Positions 1 through 9,500 of a DNA stretch of 64,000 nt are shown here, one piece after another (position 1 is the stretch's first letter; the number at the start of each line of letters is the position of its first letter). Both the position numbers and the translations under genes were made by a program. The notes below the pieces were generated by a model, which was not told where the DNA came from, did no database searches, and saw nothing but the letters and a program-made list of their open reading frames with translations. This DNA comes from Streptomyces sp. NBC_00690 (GTDB lineage Bacteria; Actinomycetota; Actinomycetes; Streptomycetales; Streptomycetaceae): NCBI RefSeq assembly GCF_036226685.1, contig NZ_CP109009.1:7963501-8027500 (forward strand). Direction: 5' to 3'.

Positions 1-203
1 ACTTGGGCGCACCTCCGCACCGGTCAGGGAGCGGCTGTCACCCAAGAGGGTTCCGCGGGAGTCGACTGCTGGGGCTTCGTACGGACTCCGGCCATCTTCT
101 CCACGCGAGGCAACCGATGACGGTACGTCACCCTCTGGCCGTGCGAGGGCTCACACGGGATCCCCGGTGAGCTGAGGCTTGACCGACGACGAGGAGAACC
201 ATC

Positions 204-2954
204 GTGAGACTGGTCTCACGCGCGCTGACGGCCGCCCTGACGGCTGTGGCGCTGGCCGCCGGGGCTGCGCATGCGCAGCCGACGGCCGAGTCCATACCCG
301 GGGCGCCCCCGGGCGCCTCGGAGGAACGGCTGCCGAGCGGGTGGCACATCGCGGACGGGGAACTGGTCTGGAGTTCGCCCGAGCCCGTGGGCATGGGCAG
401 TGCCCTGATCGAGTTCCGCTCCGGGGAACGGACGCTCGGTGTTCCTGAGGCCACTTCCGATCACCGCACCTTCCGGCTCCGTATCGACCGGGCAAGAGTG
501 GGACCGGTGAGCGAGCTCCAAGTGGTCGCCGGTTGGCGGCGGTTGGACGCCGCGGGCGCTCACCGGGCGCCCGACCAGCGGCGTGCGCCGGCCCCGGCGA
601 CGCCCCCGGTCCCGTTGCCCACCAACCCCGTCGACCCCGGTGTCGCCGGCAAGTACCGCACCACCAGCGGCGAGTACGCCCTGAAGTCGGTCAAACTGCC
701 GGGGTACAAGCACCCTGTGGAGATGCGGGCCACGGTCGTCGGTCCGACGGATGCACCAGGGAAGCGGCCCCTGGCACTCTTCCTCCACGGCCGCCACACC
801 ACCTGCTACGAGCCAGGTACGGACGAGTCGAACATCCGGTGGCCGTGCCCGACGGGACAGAAGGCGATCCCGAGCTACCGCGGCTATCGGCATGACCAGA
901 AGCACCTCGCGTCCCAGGGCTATGTGACGGTTTCCATCTCCGCGAACGGCGTCAACGGACAGGACGGCTGGAAGGTCGATGCCGGGGCACAGGCCCGGTC
1001 CTCGCTGGTGCGCCAGCACTTGGCGCGCTGGGCGGAGTGGGGGGCGAAGCCCGCGAAGGCCCCTGGAGCCGTACAAGCGATGGATGCCGTGGATCTCTCG
1101 AAGGTGCTCCTCGTCGGCCATTCCCGGGGCGGCGAGGGTGTGAACCGGGCGGCCCTCGACAGCGTGTTTCCGCCCCCGCGCGCCGAGGACGGCGCCCGGG
1201 GTCCGGTGCGCTGGCGGATCCGCGGCACCGTCCTCATCGGCCCCACCATCTTCGGCCAGAACCCCGCGCCGGATGTGCCCTCCATGACCATCCTGCCCGG
1301 CTGCGACGGCGATATGAACGACCTGCAGGGGCAGATGTACCTCGACGCCTCCCGGGGCATCGGCCGGGGCACGGCACTGCACAGCGCGGTGTACATGGTC
1401 GGCGCCAACCACAACTACTTCAACACCGAGTGGACGCCGGGACAGGCGGAAGCGCCCGCCCACGACGACGTCTGGGACGACGAGGATCCGGTGTGCTCGG
1501 CGGGGGCCGGGACCAGGCTGAGCGTCAAGCAGCAGCAGACGGCGGGTACCACCTACATCGCCGCCGCAGCACGGCTGTTCCTCACGGGCGACGACCGGGT
1601 CCGCCCACTCCTCGATGGATCTGGCCGCCGTGCGCCCTCCGCCGGCCCCGCCCGGGTGCTCACCCATGCCGTCGGCGGCAACCGCACCGCGGCGATCCTG
1701 CCCGACGCCCCGCTCTCCGTGACCAACGGGCGCGTGTGTCAACAGGTCTCACCGAGGGATGCCCAGGCATGCATCCAGCGCTCCGAGCCCAATCGGTCGC
1801 CACACTTCGCACCCTGGGAGTACACCGAAGACGAACCGGGCCGCAACGCGGTCAGGGCCGACTGGGACAAGCCCGGCACACCGGTGAAGCTGACGCCGCA
1901 GCGCGCATTCTCGCTGGCCGGCTCCGACGCGCTCGCCCTGCGGGTGATCGTCCCGCCGGACATCTCAGGCACCCGGCTCGACATCGCCGTGACCGACGCC
2001 TCCGGCAAGCGTGTGACGCTCGGCCGGGTGGAGGTCGACGGACTCCCCGGCCCCAGCGGGACGGCCTCTGACTGGGCGCGTGAGCTCCGCGTCCCGCTGA
2101 AGGCCGCCACCGCTGCCGGCCTCGACCTGAAGCGGATTCGGTCGTTGGAGCTCACGCCGCGTGGCGCGTCCGGCAAGCTTTGGCTGCTGGACGCCTGGGG
2201 CTGGCGCCCCGGCACTCCGGCAGTGCATCCCGTACCGCTCCCGCGGGTCGACGTCGATCTGGAGACGGTCAAGGAAGGGGACTCGGGTACCCGCACCCAC
2301 CGGGTGAAAGTCCGAGCCACCGGCAAGGGCACCGGCGTGATCAAACTCGGCGTCATCGACCCGAAAAGCGGCCGGTCCACGGTCCGCACGGTGAAATTGC
2401 AGGCCGGTGGTTCCGTGAGTGTGCCGATCACGGTCCGGGGTAATCGCACCTTCGACAACGATGTTCACCACCCGGTCGTGGCCAAGGCCGTGCGTGGCAC
2501 GACGGTGGGCGCCGCCGCCGGGGGCGTCCTCGCCGAGAACGACGACCCCATGCCTGTGATCAGTGTGGATCCGGTCGCCGACTCGGTCGCTGAGGGTGAG
2601 AGGCTCACCTGGCGGGTGAGGCTCTCCGCTCCGGCCGACAGCGTCTTCCTGGCCCGGTTCGCCTTCCGGTCGACGGGCGGGGGTCCGGAGCTCTCCACGA
2701 AGGACGTCGATCCGCAGTGGCTGGCCCAACTCGGTGTGACTCCCGATCCGGAGCGTCCACTGTCGGGAGCCGAGTACTGGTTCCCCATTCTCCCGGGCGA
2801 GACGAGCATCGAAGTGTCCGTGCCCACGGTTGCCGACGCGCTGGCCGAGCCGGAGGAGGCTCTGCGGATGCAGTTGAGCATATTCCAGCTGGACGGCAGT
2901 TGGTCGGAGGGGCCGACTGTCACAGGGAAGGTCAGGGATCCGGGGCAGAGTTGA
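204..2954 (+). CDS. Secreted alpha/beta hydrolase with Calx-beta-like C-terminus
   Basis: This is a 916-residue exported protein. The GTG start is chosen because a GAGGAG ribosome site lies 7 bases upstream and the first ~25 residues form a signal peptide ending AAGAAHAQ. The middle (about residues 150-440) is an alpha/beta hydrolase with nucleophile elbow GHSRGGEG (Ser307); conserved-looking motifs LFLHGRHTTC before it and GANHNYFNTEW after it would supply the oxyanion region and catalytic His. The C-terminal third has two beta-rich stretches (VDLETVKEGDSGTRTHRV and SVAEGERLTWRVRLSAPADS) that look like Calx-beta modules. Lipase, cutinase or esterase activity is plausible, but the substrate cannot be read. 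The gene appears monocistronic. Confidence 0.85.
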   Translation: MRLVSRALTAALTAVALAAGAAHAQPTAESIPGAPPGASEERLPSGWHIADGELVWSSPEPVGMGSALIEFRSGERTLGVPEATSDHRTFRLRIDRARVGPVSELQVVAGWRRLDAAGAHRAPDQRRAPAPATPPVPLPTNPVDPGVAGKYRTTSGEYALKSVKLPGYKHPVEMRATVVGPTDAPGKRPLALFLHGRHTTCYEPGTDESNIRWPCPTGQKAIPSYRGYRHDQKHLASQGYVTVSISANGVNGQDGWKVDAGAQARSSLVRQHLARWAEWGAKPAKAPGAVQAMDAVDLSKVLLVGHSRGGEGVNRAALDSVFPPPRAEDGARGPVRWRIRGTVLIGPTIFGQNPAPDVPSMTILPGCDGDMNDLQGQMYLDASRGIGRGTALHSAVYMVGANHNYFNTEWTPGQAEAPAHDDVWDDEDPVCSAGAGTRLSVKQQQTAGTTYIAAAARLFLTGDDRVRPLLDGSGRRAPSAGPARVLTHAVGGNRTAAILPDAPLSVTNGRVCQQVSPRDAQACIQRSEPNRSPHFAPWEYTEDEPGRNAVRADWDKPGTPVKLTPQRAFSLAGSDALALRVIVPPDISGTRLDIAVTDASGKRVTLGRVEVDGLPGPSGTASDWARELRVPLKAATAAGLDLKRIRSLELTPRGASGKLWLLDAWGWRPGTPAVHPVPLPRVDVDLETVKEGDSGTRTHRVKVRATGKGTGVIKLGVIDPKSGRSTVRTVKLQAGGSVSVPITVRGNRTFDNDVHHPVVAKAVRGTTVGAAAGGVLAENDDPMPVISVDPVADSVAEGERLTWRVRLSAPADSVFLARFAFRSTGGGPELSTKDVDPQWLAQLGVTPDPERPLSGAEYWFPILPGETSIEVSVPTVADALAEPEEALRMQLSIFQLDGSWSEGPTVTGKVRDPGQS

Positions 2955-3514
2955 CACCTGGGATGTCCCATCTCATGAGATCTTGCCGAGGTGGGGTCAC
3001 CCACCTGCGTGGTAACTAGCGCCTCGTCAAGCCACGTTCGCCCTGCCGGCCACGCCGCGCTGGCGTTGGTCGGCGGGGTGCTTGTCCGCCAGCCCTCCCG
3101 ACCGGCACCGTGACTCCTCGTCCGAATGTGTCTGATAGCGATGGGTGGCCTTGAGGTATCCCGGGGCTCATGCTGAATCAGGACCGCTACACCTTGGGCG
3201 CGTGATCCACAGCTCATGGCAAGCGTGCGCTTGGATGAAGCAGGGTGCCTATACGGCGCATCGGCTCTCCAGGGCCCAGGAGCGTTCCATTCTGTGGGAG
3301 TTGCCCTGGGGGATTGACTAGCGCCCTTCGGCGACGGGGCCTTCCGCGGGAGGTGTCCCCCTTTCAGGTGATGGTCGGTCTCATGCCTAACCGCCATGAT
3401 GGGCTTACGCCACTTGAATTGCACTTCCCGGCAGGAGTTTTGGGCCGGATTCAAATTGAGTGCCCAATTCGAGTTGCTCAGCACTTCGACTTCCGATATC
3501 GAGAGGAAGAAGTC
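2955..3514. other. Intergenic region without a recognisable gene
   Basis: The 560 bases between the secreted hydrolase and the next small gene hold one hairpin near the left end (2989-3006). I see no credible protein; the open frames here are extensions of neighbouring frames without family-like sequence. The promoter of the two-gene unit starting at 3515 must lie in the right part. Confidence 0.5.
2989..3006 (+). terminator. Hairpin after the secreted hydrolase
   Basis: AGGTGGG and CCCACCT form a perfect 7-bp stem with a GTCA loop, 35 bases after the stop codon. There is no U-tract, which is common for Streptomyces terminators. Confidence 0.45.
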
Positions 3515-3778
3515 ATGGCATTCAACAACCTCGGGTCTGTCACCACACTGGCTGCCGGTGCTCAGATCACCTGGTGGTACAACTTTGCGAATGGTGAGGA
3601 TCGGGGCGCGCAACCGGCCTGGCCCGATGTCAAGCTTTCGGGCAACGGCCCCACTCACATCGCGTTCAACCACAGCAAGCGGAGGACCGGGGCCGGATAC
3701 ACCGAGTACGGGGTGACGATCCGCAACATCGGCAGTGAAGCGGGTACTCACAACCTTCAAGGGGGCGGCCTCGTATGA
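3515..3778 (+). CDS. Small hypothetical protein
   Basis: This 87-residue protein has a well-placed GAGAGGAAGA ribosome site before its ATG. The sequence is rich in Gly, Asn, Thr and aromatic residues (AQITWWYNFANGED, YTEYGVTIRN), suggesting an all-beta fold, but no family is recognised. It has no signal peptide or membrane segment. Its stop overlaps the start of the next gene in ATGA, so the two are almost certainly translationally coupled. The frame stays open far upstream, but the residues before this ATG do not look like protein. Confidence 0.65.
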   Translation: MAFNNLGSVTTLAAGAQITWWYNFANGEDRGAQPAWPDVKLSGNGPTHIAFNHSKRRTGAGYTEYGVTIRNIGSEAGTHNLQGGGLV

Positions 3779-3981
3779 AACTCACCGTCATCACCGAGGG
3801 GAACGGCGATGTTGTCGCCGTGCAGGAAGGCCATGCGTCGGAGGCCCGGAAGGCCCCCGACTACGCGGTCATCGCGGCTGGGGACGGACAGACGCTCCAT
3901 GAGGTGGACATCCCCGATCTGACCGAGTCCCTCAACGCCGGGGAGTTGCTGCGGACCGTGGCCGCCCATCTGGCGGCCTAG
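3775..3981 (+). CDS. Small hypothetical protein coupled to 3515 gene
   Basis: This 68-residue protein starts at an ATG overlapping the stop of the preceding gene (ATGA). It is acidic and soluble, with a beta-strand-like N-terminus (MKLTVITEGNGDVVAVQEG) and a helical C-terminus (LNAGELLRTVAAHLAA). No family is recognised. The coupling and the strong hairpin downstream define a compact two-gene unit, which argues that both small frames are real. Confidence 0.6.
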   Translation: MKLTVITEGNGDVVAVQEGHASEARKAPDYAVIAAGDGQTLHEVDIPDLTESLNAGELLRTVAAHLAA

Positions 3982-4350
3982 TCACCTGAGTTCGACCAGC
4001 CGCAGACGAGAGACCGGCGGCAAGCTTGCCGGGTGCCCATCCAAGCACCCGGCAAGCAGCGTGTGGTCTCACTGGCAACCACTGCGTACGGCCTGCAATG
4101 TCTTCGCACAGGCCGTGACAATCAATCCGGCACTCGCATGCCATGGCGGGCGGAGCTCGGCCCCAAAGACCGGGTCCAACGCGGATGAACTTGCAGGTGG
4201 AAGTGTGGCCCCGCAACTGCGGGGATGGTCCTCGCCCATCGCTCGGGCAGAGTTCTGTGGCCGGAGAACAACATGATGAGTTGAGCCAACTACTCCGTTG
4301 TGTGAATCAGTATTTTATGACCTCTGCCAGAGGTCAGTACGGTCGGATTT
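3982..4350. other. Intergenic region with terminator hairpin
   Basis: Apart from the hairpin at 4024-4057 I see nothing coding in these 369 bases. The stretch just before the amidase (about 4275-4350) is relatively AT-rich (TTGTGTGAATCAGTATTTTATGA) and may carry its promoter. Confidence 0.45.
4024..4057 (+). terminator. Strong hairpin terminator
   Basis: A perfect 13-bp stem, GCTTGCCGGGTGC paired with GCACCCGGCAAGC, with the 8-base loop CCATCCAA, lies 42 bases after the stop of the 68-residue gene. It has no U-tract. Confidence 0.7.
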
Positions 4351-5802
4351 ATGGAGTGGAACTTTCGGAGTGCAGAAGAACTCGCGGTTGCCCTAGGTGC
4401 CGGTGAAGTGACCTCGGCGGAACTGACCGACGAGGCGATTGCCCGTATCGAGCGCAACGACAACGTGATCAACGCGATATGTGTACCGGACTTCGACCGT
4501 GCACGAGCCGCCGCGCGCGGTGCCGACCAGGCGCGCGCCCGCGGCGAGGTCCGGCCGTTGCTCGGAATTCCGGTGACGGTCAAGGAGTCGTACAACATCG
4601 CCGGGCTGCCCACGAGCTGGGGTCTGCCGCAACACCGGGACTATGTGCCTGCCGAGGACGCCGTACAGACGTCGCGGCTCAAGGCCGCTGGCGCGGTGGT
4701 ACTCGGTAAGACCAATGTGCCCATGGGTCTGCAAGACATCCAGAGCTTCAACGAGATCTATGGCACCACCAACAACCCGTGGGATCACGATCGCACCTCG
4801 GGCGGGTCCTCCGGTGGATCGGCGGCAGCCCTGGCGTCCGGGTTCGGCGTGCTGTCCATCGGCTCCGACCTCGCCGGTTCGCTGCGCACCCCCGCGCACT
4901 TCTGCGGAATCTACGCGCACAAGCCGACACTCGGACTGGCCGCGAACCGCGGCATGGTCCCACCGTCCGAGCCGGCCTTGCCGGTCGACCTCGACCTCGC
5001 CGTCGTCGGTCCGATGGCGCGCACTGCCCGCGACCTCACGCTCCTGCTCGACGTCATGGCCGGACCAGATCCCCTGACGCTCGGCAAGGCGCACCACGTG
5101 ACGCTGCCGCCCGCGCGCCACGAGCAGCTCCGCGACTTCCGGGTCTTGGTCCTCGACGAGCATCCGCTCATTCCGACCGGGTCCGCTGTGCGGGCGGGTG
5201 TGAACCGGGTGGCTGACGCGCTGATCGACGGCGGCGCCTGCGTCGAACGGCACAGCCCGTTGCTGCCCGATCTCACCGAAGCCGCCACGCTCTACACGCA
5301 GTTGTTGTTCTCGGGTTCCGTCGCCCGTTTTCCCGTCGAGGCGCACGAGGAACTGCGTTCACGCGCCGCCGCATTGAACGCAGACGACCAGAGTCTCGAC
5401 GCGACGCGGTTGCGTGGCATGGTGCTCAGCCACCGGGATTGGATCGAGGCGAACAACCATCGCGAACGCCATCGCCACGGCTGGCGGCAGTTGTTCGCCG
5501 AGTTCGATGCCGTGGTGTGTCCGATCACACCAACCCCGGCGTTCCCGCACGACCACAACCCCAACGTGTTGGAACGCCGGATCGACATCGACGGCGTCGA
5601 GTACCCGTACTTCGACCAGCTCGTCTGGGCTGGTCTGGCCACCATGCCCGGCCTGCCCGCCACCGCCGTACCTGCTGGCCGGTCTCCCGAGGGCCTGCCG
5701 GTGGGAGTGCAACTCATCGGTCCGATGTTCGAGGACCGAACCCCGCTACGGCTCGCCGAACTCCTGGAACAGAAGATCGGCGGCTTCCAGCCACCAAAGT
5801 AG
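4351..5802 (+). CDS. Amidase (amidase signature family)
   Basis: This 483-residue serine amidase hydrolyses a carboxylic amide. The Ser-cisSer-Lys triad is complete: Lys78 in VKESYN, cis-Ser153 in GGSSGGSAAALASG, and nucleophile Ser177 in SDLAGSLR, with the usual 24-residue spacing between the two serines. Length is normal for the family. The substrate is not evident; the fold is shared by aliphatic and aryl amidases, 6-aminohexanoate-cyclic-dimer hydrolases and GatA, but no gatB or gatC lies nearby, so a tRNA amidotransferase role is unlikely. The ribosome site before the ATG is weak (GAGGTC about 12 bases upstream). The gene stands alone, convergent with rph. Confidence 0.9.
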   Translation: MEWNFRSAEELAVALGAGEVTSAELTDEAIARIERNDNVINAICVPDFDRARAAARGADQARARGEVRPLLGIPVTVKESYNIAGLPTSWGLPQHRDYVPAEDAVQTSRLKAAGAVVLGKTNVPMGLQDIQSFNEIYGTTNNPWDHDRTSGGSSGGSAAALASGFGVLSIGSDLAGSLRTPAHFCGIYAHKPTLGLAANRGMVPPSEPALPVDLDLAVVGPMARTARDLTLLLDVMAGPDPLTLGKAHHVTLPPARHEQLRDFRVLVLDEHPLIPTGSAVRAGVNRVADALIDGGACVERHSPLLPDLTEAATLYTQLLFSGSVARFPVEAHEELRSRAAALNADDQSLDATRLRGMVLSHRDWIEANNHRERHRHGWRQLFAEFDAVVCPITPTPAFPHDHNPNVLERRIDIDGVEYPYFDQLVWAGLATMPGLPATAVPAGRSPEGLPVGVQLIGPMFEDRTPLRLAELLEQKIGGFQPPK

Positions 5803-5815
5803 GCCAGCGGGCCAG

Positions 5816-6100
5816 CGGTTTGAGGGCGAGATCATCGACGTGGACACCCAGCGTGGACGGGTCCAACTGTCACTGAATGCCCTCCAGGAGAACCTGCTTC
5901 TGCCCTTCCGAGTCTGTGACGAACCAGTCGACCACCTCGGCCAGATCGTGAGCGAGGGCGACGAGCTCACCGTACGGATCGTCGTGGTCGACCTGGTATG
6001 CCACCGCCTCACCCTGTCTGCCAGGATCTGCCGCAGGACGGGAAACGATCTTCCCGAATCTGGGAAGCGGTCACCAGGTGCCCGGTTCCGCACCAGGTGA
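5816..6100 (+). pseudogene. S1 RNA-binding domain remnant
   Basis: The frame reads FEGEIIDVDTQRGRVQLSL followed by ALQENLLLPF and later VSEGDELTVRIVVVDL then RLTLSARI. Each half resembles the last strands of an S1 (OB-fold) domain, as in Streptomyces tandem-S1 proteins, but the initiating part of each domain is missing and there is no start codon with a ribosome site. I read it as a decayed fragment left after deletions. A GTG inside could in principle start a small protein, so translation is not excluded. Confidence 0.4.
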
Positions 6101-6543
6101 CCGCGACTCATGAACACCCAACTGTTGTGAACCCTCAAGGGTTGATGAGGACGCTGACCTGCGCGGGCTGTGCGTTGTTCGGCTTCCCGTCCAGTCGAGG
6201 AGTCGGCCTCTCCTTGGCGCAGGGCCTTCCGGCAACGGGACACGTCGCTGCTGTCCCAGTCGGCGGTCTGATCCAGCACTGAGGTCACCACCAGCAGCTA
6301 CCCGGCCCGCTCGGCTGTCCTCCGGCCAGGCGGAGCCAGAAGAGTCAGGGCCACGGTGGTGGTGGCTTCGGTCGGGAGTCGACGGACGTTCGCTGGGAGG
6401 GTCTGTCTCGTCGGAGCTCGGCGAGTGCGGTCGTCAGAGCGTGGACGACATGGGCATGGATCTCGATCTGTTCGGTCAGTTCGCTGAACTGCTATGCGTT
6501 GTCTTAGTCGGACGCTACGGATGGGCCTTCTCGGTGTGATCGG
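6101..6543. other. Intergenic region, possible decayed sequence
   Basis: This gap lies between the S1 remnant and the 3' end of rph. On the minus strand around 6360-6495 a short frame reads FSELTEQIEIHAHVVHALTT, a helical protein-like stretch without a start, so decayed coding sequence may be present. No promoter, repeat or clean terminator was identified. Confidence 0.35.
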
Positions 6544-9138
6544 TCAAGGCAGGATCTCGACGTACCCGTCGGTTCCGTGCACACGGATCCGCTGCCCATC
6601 ACGGATCAGCCGGGTGGCTTGCTCCACGCCCACGACGGCCGGCAGGCCGTACTCCCGGGCGATCACTGCGCCGTGGGTCATCAAGCCGCCCACTTCCGTC
6701 ACCAGGCCCGCGATTCCGATGAACAGGGGAGTCCAGCCGGGGTCCGTGCAGGCCGTGACCAGGATGTCGCCCGCCTCAAGATTGGCCTCCGCCAGGTCGA
6801 GAATGACCCGGGCCCTCCCCTCGACGGTCCCGACGGAGACCGGTACGCCGATGAGGGCACCGGCCGGCACATTGTCGCGCCGGTACACCCCGGCGACGGC
6901 CTCGCCTTCCGATGTGAGCACGCGAGGCGGTGTGAGCGCGTGGTACGAGCGGAACGCGTCCTTGCGTTGTTGGATGAGCCGGTCATCCACCTGGTGCGAG
7001 CGCACGACGTCGTGGAACTCCTGGAACGTGAGGTAGAAGACGTCCTCCTGCTCAGAGAGCACGCCAGCCTGCACAAGGCGTTCGGCCTCCTTCAGCAATG
7101 CCTTCTTGTAGATGAAGTAGCGGCTGACGATGCCGTACTTCGGGTACTCCCGGTACCCGATGAAGGTTCGGACCTGGTCGATCATTCGCTTGGCCTCGTC
7201 CGCCTTCCGGTCCCCGTCCGGGAGGGCCCGCAAGCGTGACAGCACGTCCTGTTCCTTCTTCCGCGCCTCCTGCCGCCCGTGCTCGAAGCGCCGCTCAGCG
7301 GCACCCGGCTCGAAGTCCCTGACATGGTCCAGGATGACGGGCACGAGCGTGGAAGGGCGCTCGCGCCAACGCGGCCTCGTGATGTCGATCTCGCCGACGC
7401 AGCGCATGCCGTACCTATCGAGGTAGTCCTCCATGGCGTCGCGCGCCGCGGGCCCGCCCGGGAGCTTCGCCAGCTCGTCTAGGAAACCCTCGTCCTCGAC
7501 GTCCTGCAACAACGCCACCACCTCGGGATGAGGGCGGATCACGTCTGCGATGTCGAGCAGCGCCAGCCCCATCTCCGACGTGACGTTGTCGGGGGCGGAA
7601 AGCGTCAGAGTGTCAGCCGCGTTCTTCTCGCCAAGCCACTCCTGGAGTCTGTCGTTGAGCCACCACGTCGCCTCCATCCCTGCCATGATCGCCTGAAAGT
7701 TCAGCGGATCACTGAGGACCCGCTTGTGCTCCTCGAAGGCGTCCCACAGGAAGTCGAACACTGCCGGTCCGCTCTTGGTCCGAATGTTGCGCTTCAGGGC
7801 GGCGATGGACGCCTGGCTGCGCTCGATCAGCTCGGTGACGATGGCTGGATCGGTCTCGATCGTGACGGGCGCGCCGCCAGGCGGCCTGCCCGGCCCCGAG
7901 TCCGGGAGCGACGGGACGAAATCGTCGCGATCCAAGACGGTCTCCAGCGCGTCCCTGATCAGCAGATCGTCTTTCCCCAAGGCGTCCAGGAGTCCGGCGC
8001 GGCTCGCGGGCGATGCCAGGCGCCGGGTGACGTCGACGAACAGCCTCCCACCGGCCGGGTGCATCGGCACCATGGCCGTCAGCGGCCACATGGAGAGCCC
8101 CAGGGGCTTCATGGGGCCGGTCATCATCTGCCCGTGACCAACGGAGACGTAGACGTGATTCTCCTGGTCGTCGGTCTCGGGGATGGGGAACAGTGTTGTG
8201 ATCGGCCGACTCTGAACCATCTGGAAGCCATCGTCGAGCAGGCACCATTCGATGTCCTGCGGGCTGCCGAAGTGCGCTTCGATCCGCCGCCCGAACTGCA
8301 CGAGTCGCACGACCTGCGCATCTGTCAGCGCCGGCTGTTCCTGTCGCTGTGGGTCGATCGCCACTTCCTGCGTACCACCGGCCGGCCGGGCCTGAACGGC
8401 ACGTCGTTTGGCGGCGAGCGTCTTGGCGACGACCTGGCCGTCGCGCACCTTGAACACGTCCGGGTTCACCAGGCCGGAGACGAGGGCCTCGCCGAGGCCG
8501 AAGCCGGCGTCCACCGTGGCGACCTTCCGGTTGCCCGTGAGGGGGTCCGACGTGAACAGGATTCCGGCCGCATGAGGGAAGACCATCCGCTGCACGACCA
8601 CAGCCATACGGACCGTACGGTGGTCGATGCCGTTCTGCTGGCGATAGGTCACGGCCCGCTCGGTGAACAGTGAGGCCCAGCATCGGCTGATGTGCTGGAG
8701 GACCGCCGTCGGCCCCACGATGTTCAGGTACGTGTCCTGCTGGCCGGCGAAGGAGGCCGTCGGCAGGTCCTCTGCCGTCGCGCTGGATCGGACGGCGTAG
8801 CCGGACTGCTCGCCGAGCTGGGTGAGCGCACGGGTGATCGCCTCCGCGAGATCGCCCGGGATGACGATCCCTTCGATGGCCCGCCGAATCTGCGCGCTGA
8901 GCGTCCGGATCGCCTCCCGGTCATCCGGGTTCAGGCGCGACAGCCGATCGAGTCGGTCGTCGATCCACGGCACTTCCGCCATGATCCGCCGGAACGCATC
9001 TGTCGTCACGCAAAAGCCACCCGGTACGCGGATGCCTTCGATCCGAGACAGCCCGCCCAGGTGCGCGCCCTTGCCGCCAACGACCGCGACCTGTGTCTCG
9101 TCGACCTCTTGGAGGTCCAACACGTACTGCTCGATCAT
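6544..9138 (-). CDS. rph: Rifampin phosphotransferase
   Basis: This 864-residue dikinase-like enzyme inactivates rifamycins by transferring the beta-phosphate of ATP to the ansa-chain C21 hydroxyl. Order of parts: an ATP-grasp domain (KGAHLGGLSRI, AVRSSATAEDLPTASFAGQQ, QDIEWCLLDDGFQMVQSRPI), a middle rifampin-binding region, and a C-terminal swivelling His domain with GGLMTHGAVIAREYGLPAVV, catalytic His822. Length matches known RPH enzymes (about 867) and the His-domain sequence is far closer to RPH than to phosphoenolpyruvate synthase. The start is fixed by GGAGG 7 bases upstream. A perfect rifamycin-associated element lies about 320 bases upstream, which strongly supports the assignment and rifamycin-inducible expression. 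Confidence 0.93.
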   Translation of the reverse strand: MIEQYVLDLQEVDETQVAVVGGKGAHLGGLSRIEGIRVPGGFCVTTDAFRRIMAEVPWIDDRLDRLSRLNPDDREAIRTLSAQIRRAIEGIVIPGDLAEAITRALTQLGEQSGYAVRSSATAEDLPTASFAGQQDTYLNIVGPTAVLQHISRCWASLFTERAVTYRQQNGIDHRTVRMAVVVQRMVFPHAAGILFTSDPLTGNRKVATVDAGFGLGEALVSGLVNPDVFKVRDGQVVAKTLAAKRRAVQARPAGGTQEVAIDPQRQEQPALTDAQVVRLVQFGRRIEAHFGSPQDIEWCLLDDGFQMVQSRPITTLFPIPETDDQENHVYVSVGHGQMMTGPMKPLGLSMWPLTAMVPMHPAGGRLFVDVTRRLASPASRAGLLDALGKDDLLIRDALETVLDRDDFVPSLPDSGPGRPPGGAPVTIETDPAIVTELIERSQASIAALKRNIRTKSGPAVFDFLWDAFEEHKRVLSDPLNFQAIMAGMEATWWLNDRLQEWLGEKNAADTLTLSAPDNVTSEMGLALLDIADVIRPHPEVVALLQDVEDEGFLDELAKLPGGPAARDAMEDYLDRYGMRCVGEIDITRPRWRERPSTLVPVILDHVRDFEPGAAERRFEHGRQEARKKEQDVLSRLRALPDGDRKADEAKRMIDQVRTFIGYREYPKYGIVSRYFIYKKALLKEAERLVQAGVLSEQEDVFYLTFQEFHDVVRSHQVDDRLIQQRKDAFRSYHALTPPRVLTSEGEAVAGVYRRDNVPAGALIGVPVSVGTVEGRARVILDLAEANLEAGDILVTACTDPGWTPLFIGIAGLVTEVGGLMTHGAVIAREYGLPAVVGVEQATRLIRDGQRIRVHGTDGYVEILP

Positions 9139-9458
9139 TGCGATACCTCCGAATCAGTCGTGTCCCGTTGCACTGCATTTGCCGATCGGTTCACCGGCAC
9201 CTCCAGCTCAGTCGAACCTCTTGTCGGGCACATTCGCATCTCTGGTCGCCTTCCGTCCGACGGCTCGGCCGGCCCGCTCCGCCCGGCCGGGCGGCGTGCC
9301 CCCTGCACCACCGCCACGAGGACTCACGACCGCCCTGTCGGGTCCCACCGCTGGTTTGACGTCACCGCATCCCCCTCGTAGGTCGACAGCAGTACCCGCG
9401 CGTTGTTCCCCCATTTCCGCAGGTCGTGGCCTCGGCTGATGATTCTGAGCCATAACGG
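9139..9458 (-). other. Long rph leader region
   Basis: About 300 bases separate the RAE from the rph start, which would make a long untranslated leader if transcription starts next to the RAE. A GC-rich stem (9266-9272 with 9283-9289) sits inside it. A possible minus-strand promoter is TTGCGG at 9472-9467 with CAGAAT at 9447-9442, a 19-base spacer. I see no convincing leader peptide. Confidence 0.4.
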
Positions 9459-9477
9459 GGGCCTTGCCGCAAGCCCC
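9459..9477 (-). promoter_or_regulatory. Rifamycin-associated element (RAE)
   Basis: Read toward rph the site is GGGGCTTGCGGCAAGGCCC, identical to the 19-bp inverted repeat described upstream of rifamycin-inactivating genes in actinomycetes, as I recall its consensus. Here the dyad extends to 23 bp (9457-9479) with a single mismatched pair (9462/9474). In published work the element is needed for rifamycin-induced expression. Its TTGC...GCAA core can serve as a -35 box in either direction. Confidence 0.85.
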
Positions 9478-9492
9478 CCAGTGCGCTATACC
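9464..9492 (+). promoter_or_regulatory. Divergent promoter overlapping the RAE
   Basis: On the strand opposite to rph, TTGCCG (9464-9469) and TATACC (9487-9492) are separated by exactly 17 bases, a good sigma-70-type spacing, and the -35 lies inside the RAE core. Transcription would start near 9499, immediately before a strong terminator hairpin. The sequence match is clear; promoter function is inferred. Confidence 0.5.
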
Positions 9493-9500
9493 TTGAGAAG

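Noticed and set aside
204..1742. Long minus-strand and alternative-frame open reading frames across the secreted hydrolase and other GC-rich genes
   Set aside because: They are shadows caused by GC-rich third positions, with Arg/Pro/Gly-rich translations and no ribosome sites.
4351..5802. GatA subunit of the tRNA amidotransferase
   Set aside because: No gatB or gatC neighbours, and the gene stands alone in an accessory region; a general amidase is more likely.
6544..9138. Phosphoenolpyruvate synthase for the rph gene
   Set aside because: Length, the His-domain sequence and the adjacent RAE all fit rifampin phosphotransferase; PEP synthases differ in the His motif and have a distinct PEP-binding C-terminal barrel, absent here.
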